Below, piece after piece: positions 6,161 to 10,879 of a stretch of DNA of 10,879 bases. The notes under the pieces were generated by a model. That model ran no database searches. It saw nothing but the letters and a program-made list of their open reading frames with translations, and had not been told where the DNA came from. Each line of letters begins with the position of its first letter. Position 1 is the stretch's first letter. The position numbers were made by a program, and so were the translations under genes. This stretch comes from Baffinella frigidus (Eukaryota; Cryptophyceae; Cryptomonadales; Baffinellaceae): positions 26,606-37,484 of the forward strand of contig MU647388.1 of the NCBI GenBank assembly GCA_026770585.1, written 5' to 3'.

Positions 6161-6811
6161 CGTGGCCAATGCACGAGGATGGGGGTGGCCCTGCATGTGT
6201 TGTTTACGGGCAGGGATGCCCGATACGGTGAGAAAGAGGAGGGGTCCTGCTCGCGCGTGTGCGCTCAAAGGCGGAGGGACCCAGAGCCCTTGACAGCCAA
6301 AAGTTCCGCACCTTCTGACCTCGCCCAGCACCGAACGCGCCCCGAGACGTGCGCTCCCTTGAAGGGGTTTCTACGCTGGGGAGGCAGGGGGCCTCGCGCT
6401 CGTTTTCTCGCCCTCGCTCTCTCGCTCTCACAGGGTTGGTGGTGGGCTGAGCGATTCTCCGCAGGACCCCGGCCGGAAATCTGCGTTGCTCTCGCGGCAA
6501 CGAGCTGGCCCCAGGCACAACACAGGGAAGAGCCCCAGACGAGATGCTGTAGAAATCGGGAATCCACGCATTCTCATGCACCAAGCACACCGGAATGGAT
6601 CCCAGGGGGGGCTTGCGAGGGTTCGAAGGGTGTGCGGAAAGCAGGTGTGGATCACTGACGGCGCCTCCGCCCGGGTCGGTCGCCGCAGGGGATCGAGGGG
6701 TGCACGCGGAGCACATCCGGAAGCCATCGCGCGACGTGCTTTCAAATGACACTGACGTGACAACACTCATGAGCATGCACTGACGGAGATACCAGGATAC
6801 ACCCACCTGAA
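6161..6811. other. No supported gene; overlapping long open frames
   Basis: A - frame of 242 codons (6204-6932) and a + frame of 159 codons (6179-6658) overlap, with further frames of about 100 codons. None has a motif. The - frame begins inside a repeat and crosses a 24-bp palindrome, so I treat these as GC-rich background frames. Confidence 0.35.
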
Positions 6812-6835
6812 AAAACATCCACCGGTGGATGTTTT
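6812..6835. repeat. Perfect 24-bp palindrome
   Basis: AAAACATCCACC followed immediately by GGTGGATGTTTT. It is one of many perfect inverted repeats between 6060 and 7950. Confidence 0.9.
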
Positions 6836-6914
6836 GAGGACACATGATCACGAGGAAAAAACTTGTGCAATTGTTATTGGACGCGATTCCGACCCCGTTT
6901 CCTAGGTTTCGTCT

Positions 6915-6948
6915 CAGCTGAAGGGAGAACATGATCGAAATGGACCCC
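6915..6948 (-). repeat. Outer inverted copy of 7765-7794
   Basis: CAGCTG, then four extra bases (AAGG), then GAGAACATGATCGAAATGG and ACCCC. The reverse complement of 7765-7794 is the same with one mismatch and without the four bases. There the frame reads QLEKMIEMDP; the 4-base insert here breaks it. It marks a decayed fragment of the same sequence about 850 bases away. Confidence 0.7.
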
Positions 6949-6965
6949 TATCCTGTAAAATAGGG

Positions 6966-7002
6966 GGTATCAGGATACGAGCCTCCCGTATCAGGATACC
7001 AT
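6966..7002. repeat. Two copies of GTATCAGGATAC
   Basis: The near-palindromic dodecamer occurs twice with a 10-base gap. Related ACCAGGATAC lies at 6791 and TATCCTGTA at 6950. The function is unknown; they could be sub-terminal repeats of an element. Confidence 0.6.
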
Positions 7003-7107
7003 TGTATCCTTATGGGATCAGAACGGACCCCAAAATGACGGCGAGGCGCCAAATCGGACACGTCCATCTATGCGCTGTGTTGCGTCCATCTATTCGCCGT
7101 GCTCCCA

Positions 7108-7134
7108 CAATCACGTGCGACATGCACGTGATTG
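7108..7134. repeat. 11-bp hairpin with CACGTG in each arm
   Basis: CAATCACGTGC, GACAT, GCACGTGATTG. Both arms contain CACGTG, the G-box/E-box core, so a paired bHLH or bZIP site is possible. There is no gene start close by to support regulation. Confidence 0.8.
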
Positions 7135-7173
7135 ATGCCCTTCATCATGATCGGAAGGACCGCGTCCCGCTGC

Positions 7174-7232
7174 ATACGAAGCTTCGTATCACGGATACGA
7201 GGCTTCGTACGAAGCTTCGTACGAGCTCGTAC
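7174..7232. repeat. Overlapping TACGAAGCTTCGTA-type palindromes
   Basis: ATACGAAGCTTCGTAT at 7174-7189, GTACGAAGCTTCGTAC at 7207-7222 and GTACGAGCTCGTAC at 7219-7232 are perfect. They share the TACGA core, so the sequence can fold in several registers. Confidence 0.9.
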
Positions 7233-7281
7233 CTGATGAGCCGAGGCCGAGACCCAGCAGTCTGCGGCCCATCCAGAATGG

Positions 7282-7461
7282 AAAAAACATGACGCGAAGC
7301 GTCTTGTTTTTTACATCCCCTCTCTCACACGTGGCGCGAAGCGCGACTTGGAGCGGGATAGAACCGCTCCAAGTCGGAGGGAAACCATTTAGTCCTACGA
7401 AGCCTTCGTAGGAACTTCGTACTAGTCGAGGCGCGAAGCGCCAAGTGGCGCGAAGCGCCAC
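7282..7461. repeat. Cluster of perfect hairpins with GCGAAGC cores
   Basis: GACGC-GAA-GCGTC (7291-7303, with A/T-run extension to 7282-7312), GCGC-GAA-GCGC (7334-7344), a 13-bp stem with 7-base loop (7344-7376), TCCTACGAAG/CTTCGTAGGA (7393-7413), GGCGC-GAA-GCGCC (7430-7442) and GTGGCGC-GAA-GCGCCAC (7445-7461). GCGAAGC occurs four times (7294, 7336, 7433, 7450). The short DNA d(GCGAAGC) is known to form an unusually stable mini-hairpin. Confidence 0.9.
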
Positions 7462-7566
7462 GTGTCCGGCAGATTAACATTTCCGTTACCTTAACTTGTG
7501 TAGTAATCTCGGATTTTGCCGGCGAGGGTGTCAATTTGATGTTGGGGTCCATTGTCATCCTAATTT

Positions 7567-7756
7567 AGAGCGGTTTTCTCATCTGTCGGCCGCGACCCGG
7601 GAATCATGAACAAGGGCTCCAATTCCGGCCACTTTTGGCGTGATCCTGAAGTTTTGGAGTTTTATGTTTTGACAAAAACGTCAAAAGTGGCTGGAATTGG
7701 AGCCCTTGTTCATGATTTCATCCCGGGTCGCGGCCGACAGATGAGAAAACCGCTCT
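7567..7756. mobile_element. Foldback element with about 71/75-bp arms
   Basis: The left arm 7567-7637 and right arm 7682-7756 are near-perfect reverse complements, sharing AGAGCGGTTTTCTCATCTGT, GGCCGCGACCCGGG and ATGAACAAGGGCTCCAATTC, with a 44-base loop. Differences include a four-base indel (GGGAATC against GGGATGAAATC). The flanks share TTGGGGTCCATT in direct orientation (7543 and 7763). No transposase is visible. It may be a MITE or foldback, or an inverted duplication of a coding fragment. Confidence 0.75.
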
Positions 7757-7983
7757 ACCACTTTGGGGTCCATTTCGATCATCTTCTCCAGCTGAATGCA
7801 TAAGAAGGTCAAAAGAAGAATCGATACATCTTTACTACACCCCGATGTGTGTTGATGACGAATTACTGACAGCCATTTACATGTACCTGGCAAAATTATT
7901 GTCAGCAGATCGCGCCAAGATTCCCGGTGCAAACAACCTTGTTTGCACCGTTGGAAGGGTCTGAATATTTCCTCTTGGTGCAA
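7681..7983 (-). pseudogene. Open frame over the foldback right arm, probably a gene fragment
   Basis: The - frame reads IQLEKMIEMDPKVVERFSHL and SAATRDEIMNKGSNSSHF before its stop. Two other places carry the same sequence with frame-breaking indels: the foldback's left arm (RFSHLSAATR, then a stop) and 6915-6948 (MIEMDP). This indicates copies of one formerly coding piece. The N-terminal half contains a 26-base palindrome and looks non-coding. The family is not recognised. Confidence 0.3.
7925..7950. repeat. Perfect 12-bp-arm palindrome
   Basis: CGGTGCAAACAA, CC, TTGTTTGCACCG. Confidence 0.85.
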
Positions 7984-8461
7984 AGGATCGTGTTTTGTTG
8001 TCCGTTTTCTGTGGCGAGATTACAAGATAGGTCCTCGTTGTCACGTGTCATCCCGAGGTCAGTGGGACTGAGGGCTCCTGTGACCTTTGCGTGTTGAAGG
8101 GCCCAGCTTTCTGGGTGCCCCTGCAGCCTGCTGGCCGACGCGTTGATTGATCGAGGCGCGGCAGGTCGCGCCGCCGCCCCCGTGCGGTGCCGTCCCTGAG
8201 AGTCTTGCGGGCATTGCTGAAGCAGGGATCCCGGTACAGCTGAAGCTGGGAGCAAGCAAGGGAGAGCTCGCCAGGCTGCCAATTGCGCAAGTGCTCGCGT
8301 CCGCGAGGAAGCGACCGAGCGATCGTTCAGTCAGACCTCGGCCAGGTGCAGCGCAACGCTCGTTGCGTTGTCAGAGTTGTGTCCAGTGCTCTGATCACGT
8401 CCTCGGCGGTCGCAGGGCCAAGTCGGTTCTGCTCGCGGTCCTCTCCAGACGAGCAGCAGAG
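7984..8461 (+). promoter_or_regulatory. Upstream region and probable 5' UTR of the RCC1-like gene
   Basis: There is no clear TATA box. A + frame is open from 8147 into the gene, but its upstream part (VLASARKRPSDRSVRPRPGA) is low-complexity and the first signal-peptide-like Met is at 8462. CGCAACG-CT-CGTTGCG at 8351-8366 is a short hairpin that would lie in the leader. The assignment as regulatory sequence is by position only. Confidence 0.3.
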
Positions 8462-8638
8462 ATGCAGCGGCGGAGGTGCCGCGCTGGACATGAGGGTTCG
8501 GCGCCGCGGGCCCCAGCTCTGCTGTTCCTTGCGGCGGGAGCGCTCTTGCTGATGCAGCTGCGTGGGGCGGCCGCGTCGGAATTGTACCGCTGCAAGACGA
8601 CGGTCGCTGCTGGGTCTCTTCACACCTGCGCGATTCTG
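8462..8638 (+). CDS. RCC1-like gene, exon 1 (signal peptide)
   Basis: 59 codons ending SLHTCAIL, with donor CTG|GTATGA. Met at 8462 is chosen because a basic n-region and hydrophobic core follow at once. The upstream open frame would bury this signal inside a longer protein. Confidence 0.75.
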
Positions 8639-10756
8639 GTATGATTGCAAACTGGCATGCCGGGAAATCGTTATGATCACATTCCACGTGCAGAGAGGGT
8701 TGAGAGTTCCGAGGTGATTGGTGCAGTGTGCATCTTTCTGAGCAGACAGCATGTTGCTCTCGGATATTGGTTGTTTGCACGGAGTTGGCTAGGGTCCAAT
8801 TTCCTGCTCCGGTTGGGGAGGTGCCCATGCAGGGAGGGGGGTGGAGGGAGTCAAGGAGGGAGGGAGGGACGGAGGGAGAGGCGCGCAAGACTCGCGCCAG
8901 CAAAACACCGCTACCTTATTCTGTTGCAGTCTATTTGGGCTCACCAATTTGGTAAAAGTCCGGGCTCTTTTCCTCTCTGAAGGTTACGGATTTGTACATC
9001 GAATCCAGCATGTCAAGTTGTGAGAATAGTCGGACAACCCGAGTGAGGCAGAGCTAGGCTGCCTGCTCTGAGAACTACATCACGGTACAGAATAGCTGTG
9101 GCGAGCAGCGGGACTTGAAACTCATTCCATTTTAATCACCTTTTTTTGCAATCTTAGGGTGGAAATCACTATCTTAGCCTCGAAATTGCTTGACCATGAG
9201 AACACCACGGCACAACACGGGCGCGACGCGACGTAAATATGTCAACTCATGCGCAGAGAAAAGAGTAAGTTAACGAATTTATAGATAAATTGACTTAAGA
9301 AAACGACTTTTAGAAAGGCTTTCCTGAGATAAGATCTGACGAGGAGCGCGACGTGCAGAATCTGTGCCAGAAAACAGCCGCTTTACAGATCTATGCCTGG
9401 GGACCCTGACTGCTGCAACGCACCGCAGAACGACACGACCGTCAAGTGCTGGGGGGGGAACGGCGACGGGCAGCTCGGGTGCGGCGACCCTTCCCCTCAA
9501 CCCGAAAACCGAAAACCGAAAACCGAAACCAGGAACCCTAGACCTTAAACCCTAAACCCCTACCCCTACCCTAAACCCGAAACCCGAAACCCTAAAACCC
9601 TTCCCTAAACTCTCAACCCTAAACCCTAAACCCTAAACCCTAAACCATCAACCATCAACCCTAAACCAGGTACGGCCACACGAACGACCTCGGCGACGAA
9701 AGCGACCCATCGGGTACCTAAACCCCAAACCCTAAACCCTAAACCCGAAACTCTCAACCCTAAACCCCAAACCCTAACCCCTCACCCCTATGCCCTAAAC
9801 CCAACACCCTAAATCCTATACCCTAAACCCAACACACTAAACCCTGAATCCTAAAGCCCATTCTCAAGTTGACATGCTGGGGTTTTGGTACAAATTCGTC
9901 AACTTTCAAGCGGAAAAGAGCCCGGGCTCTCCAAATTGGTGAGGGACAGCTTGGGTACGGCGACACGTCGAATTGCCCAGCTCGAACCACCCTGAACCCT
10001 AAACCCTGAACCCTGAACCTAGAACCCTGAACCTAGAACCCTGAACCCTGAACCCTGAACCCTGAACCCTGAACCCTGAACCCTGAACCCTGAACCCTGA
10101 ACCTTGAACCCTGAACCCACCCGGGTTCGTGGGGGTAGTAATGATGAGGGAGATGCGGTTGGTAACTAACCGTGCTGCCCTGATACAGAGATGGGGGCGA
10201 GTCCCAACCTCTCAACCCCAAACCCCAAACCCCAAACCCTAAACCCTGAACTCTGAACTCTAAACTCTAAACCCCAAACCCCAACGCAGAGATGGGGGCG
10301 AACCTTCTCGCGGTGCAGCTGGGGGCGAACAGGACAGCTCTCTCGCTCTCTGCGGGCGACAAACACACGTGCGCGTTGCTGGTAACCACCAGCCACCCGA
10401 AGTGAACCAGATCGGGTTGGAGTTGAGCATATTTTTCGCATTTTTGTAAGACCCCCCCTCCCGCTGCCCCCGCTCCACCCTCCACCCACCACCCTCCACC
10501 CACCACCCTCCACCCTCTACCCTCCATCCTCCACTTGCGGGCGGGAGACCTGCATCTCTGGAGGAGCGTGACTTGAAACCCATCTCAGGACGACGCGACC
10601 GTCAAGTGCTGGGGGGAGGGGGCGTGTGCCCTAGTACAACACGTTTGTAACCCTGACCCCTCAACCAGGACGATGCGAGCGTCAAGTGCTGGGGGCGGAA
10701 CGATGGCGGGCAGCTCGGATACGACGACAAGTCGAACCGCGGCGACAACGGCGGCG
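8462..10756 (+). CDS. Secreted or membrane-anchored RCC1-like repeat protein, 5' part (gene continues beyond the window)
   Basis: Joining 8462-8638, 9429-9478, 9670-9713, 10290-10381 and 10669-10756 gives 451 bases, about 150 residues, with no stop; all introns are GT...AG with matching phases. Residues 1-18 are basic, 19-33 hydrophobic (ALLFLAAGALLLMQL), then RGAAASELYRC: a signal peptide or anchor. The rest is RCC1/alpha-tubulin-suppressor-like repeat sequence: VAAGSLHTCAIL, NDTTVKCWGGNGDGQLG, YGHTNDLGDESDPS, EMGANLLAVQLG, SAGDKHTCALL, DDASVKCWGRNDGGQLGY. RCC1 repeats form beta-propeller blades for protein contacts; a signal peptide argues against the nuclear Ran-exchange role of RCC1 itself. 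The last donor (10757) has the same phase and repeat position as the donor at 9714, so the next exon should begin like 10290 (AG ATG). Ligand and exact role are unknown. Confidence 0.85.
8639..9428 (+). other. Intron 1 of the RCC1-like gene
   Basis: 790 bases, and unlike the other introns it has no telomere-like repeat. It contains G-rich GGAGGGAGGGAGGGACGGAGG at 8855-8875 and one arm of an inverted repeat (8940-9026). 9098-9233 is one open + frame without a start. AGCGGGACTTGAAACTCAT at 9107 resembles AGCGTGACTTGAAACCCAT at 10565. Confidence 0.6.
8940..9026 (-). repeat. Inverted repeat arm with a coding-like frame, copy 1
   Basis: The reverse complement matches 9862-9943 over about 85 bases. 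Read on the -, it gives SQLDMLDSMYKSVTF, REEKSPDFYQIGEPK and a stop. The other copy gives SQVDMLGFWYKFVNF, QAEKSPGSPNW and a stop. Conservation of SQ-DML, YK-V-F and EKSP suggests descent from one coding piece, of unknown family. Confidence 0.65.
9429..9478 (+). CDS. RCC1-like gene, exon 2
   Basis: The acceptor is CGCACCGCAG. It encodes NDTTVKCWGGNGDGQLG up to donor CTCGG|GTGCGG, phase 2. It follows HTCAIL in the correct phase and in the canonical order of this repeat family. Confidence 0.8.
9484..9669 (+). repeat. Telomere-like repeats of intron 2, RCC1-like gene
   Basis: The tract starts with a CCGAAAA 7-mer variant (9491-9526), then shows CCCTAAA, CCCGAAA and three to four perfect CCCTAAA units (9618-9645), reaching almost to the acceptor at 9668. 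Confidence 0.8.
9670..9713 (+). CDS. RCC1-like gene, exon 3
   Basis: After AAACCAG it completes the Gly codon and encodes YGHTNDLGDESDPS, finishing in phase 1 at TCGG|GTACCT. The intron before it splits GQLG from YG, a break that exon 5 lacks, so this intron is younger than the repeat or was lost there. Confidence 0.75.
9714..9858 (+). repeat. Telomere-like repeats of intron 3, first block
   Basis: Degenerate CCCTAAA, CCCCAAA and CCCAACAC words, C-rich on the sense strand, ending at the inverted-repeat arm at 9862. Confidence 0.8.
9862..9943 (+). repeat. Inverted repeat arm with a coding-like frame, copy 2
   Basis: The counterpart of 8940-9026, inside intron 9714-10289. It directly abuts the RCC1 fragment at 9944-9982, as if inserted into, or recombined with, a repeat unit there. 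Confidence 0.65.
9944..9982 (+). pseudogene. Orphan RCC1 repeat fragment in an intron
   Basis: GGACAGCTTGGGTACGGCG onward encodes GQLGYGDTSNCPA, the family motif. It lacks the VKCWG half before it and the EMG half after it. No donor or phase fits the gene model, so it looks like a remnant of a lost repeat unit. Confidence 0.65.
9989..10118 (+). repeat. Homogeneous CCCTGAA heptamer array
   Basis: About 17 units of CCCTGAA with two CCTAGAA interruptions. The variant heptamer is nearly fixed here, while neighbouring introns favour other variants. Confidence 0.85.
10189..10202 (+). pseudogene. Truncated upstream copy of exon 10290-10381
   Basis: TACAG then AGATGGGGGCGA matches GCAG then AGATGGGGGCGA of exon 4 in the same phase, 101 bases upstream, and fades into CCCCAAA-type repeat. 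The match is short, but it is placed exactly at an acceptor. Confidence 0.5.
10290..10381 (+). CDS. RCC1-like gene, exon 4
   Basis: The acceptor is AACGCAG. The G from exon 3 plus AG makes Glu, giving EMGANLLAVQLGANRTALSL then SAGDKHTCALL, a full family-typical segment. The donor is CTG|GTAACC, phase 0. Confidence 0.85.
10448..10535 (+). repeat. CCACCCTCCA-type pyrimidine repeat in intron 4
   Basis: Repeated CTCCACCCACCACC units following a C-run, pyrimidine-rich on the sense strand. The - strand frames here (Gly-Gly-Gly-Trp) are artefacts. Confidence 0.75.
10589..10621 (+). pseudogene. Truncated upstream copy of exon 10669-10756
   Basis: After ATCTCAG it encodes DDATVKCWG, matching DDASVKCWG at 10669 with two base changes in 27, then diverges (EGACALV). 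It lies 80 bases upstream. A weak donor GGC|GTGTGC exists at 10624, so an alternative short exon cannot be excluded, but it would shift the frame. Confidence 0.6.
10669..10756 (+). CDS. RCC1-like gene, exon 5
   Basis: The acceptor is CAACCAG. It encodes DDASVKCWGRNDGGQLGYDD and then KSNRGDNGG. The donor GGCG|GTGCTT is phase 1, after which the (CCCTA)n intron runs to the window edge. Confidence 0.85.
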
Positions 10757-10770
10757 GTGCTTTGCCCTCA

Positions 10771-10879
10771 CCTACCCTACCCTACCCTACCCTACCCTAC
10801 CCTACCCTACCCTACCCTACCCTACTCTACCCTACCCTACCCTACCCTTGCCTACCCTACCCTACCCTACCCTGCCCTG
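10771..10879 (+). repeat. (CCCTA)n satellite at the right edge
   Basis: About 21 nearly perfect CCCTA units running off the window, just after the donor at 10757. It is the same pentamer as in the last intron of the first gene at 1518-1678. Confidence 0.9.

Noticed and set aside
6204-6932. Longest single ORF (242 codons, - strand)
   Set aside because: It starts in a repeat, runs through a perfect palindrome, overlaps a 159-codon frame on the other strand, and shows no motif. Long chance frames are expected at this base composition.
8147-8461. N-terminal extension of the RCC1-like protein to the ATG at 8147
   Set aside because: It would place the signal peptide more than 100 residues inside the protein, and the extension is low-complexity. 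It is treated as leader sequence.
10033-10583. Minus-strand ORFs with FRVQGSG or GGGWRVE repeats
   Set aside because: They are reverse translations of the CCCTGAA and CCACCCTCCA intron repeats.
1-10879. tRNA, rRNA, snRNA or dinoflagellate spliced-leader sequence
   Set aside because: Scanning by eye found no cloverleaf with a GGTTCRANNCC arm, no rRNA core motif and no spliced-leader match. A covariance-model search would be needed to be certain.

Overview
This looks like nuclear DNA of a GC-rich eukaryotic microbe, most likely an alga or related protist. Coding stretches are short and phase-compatible exons with GT...AG borders. Most introns are filled with degenerate plant-type telomere heptamers (CCCTAAA and variants), and the intergenic DNA is full of inverted and tandem repeats. 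There is no bacterial operon structure, no rRNA or tRNA gene, and no CRISPR array. A prasinophyte-type green alga or a dinoflagellate would both fit; the sequence alone does not decide, and the all-GT/AG introns lean slightly away from a dinoflagellate.

Layout. 1-2076: the 3' part of an unrecognised multi-exon + strand gene. Five exons (260-348, 506-581, 873-992, 1410-1507, 2049-2076) join in one open frame of 136 codons plus TGA. Degenerate partial copies of three of these exons lie in front of them. 1922-2034: a 19-bp tandem array in its last intron. 2101-2310: seven 30-bp hairpin units just after the stop codon. 2533-2661: a small TA-flanked inverted-repeat element (MITE-like), with a broken second copy at 3145. 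3217-3990: nested tandem repeats (214 bp, about 64 bp, and a CCTAAAGGA 9-mer). 4016-4778: at most one doubtful ORF and a strong hairpin. 4779-5670: a large inverted repeat with about 220-bp arms around a 453-bp centre; its left arm is the only place where telomere-like repeats run G-rich on the + strand. 5004-6090: proline/serine-rich open frames of uncertain status. 6060-7800: a dense field of perfect hairpins, including four copies of GCGAAGC, and a 71/75-bp foldback whose right arm overlaps a decayed coding frame on the - strand.

8462 to the right edge: the 5' part of a + strand gene for a predicted secreted or membrane-anchored protein with RCC1-like repeats (signal peptide, then HTCAL / VKCWG / GQLGYG motifs). 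It is built from exons 8462-8638, 9429-9478, 9670-9713, 10290-10381 and 10669-10756. All junction phases agree, and the gene runs off the window.

The most unusual pattern is shared by both genes. Introns are made of locally homogenised telomere-like repeats, C-rich on the sense strand, and a truncated copy of the following exon (acceptor AG plus the first 15-70 bases) often sits about 80-235 bases upstream of the intact exon. Decay of exon or repeat units, or intron formation by staggered-break repair with telomere-like filler, would both explain it. Assembly error in the repeats must be excluded first.
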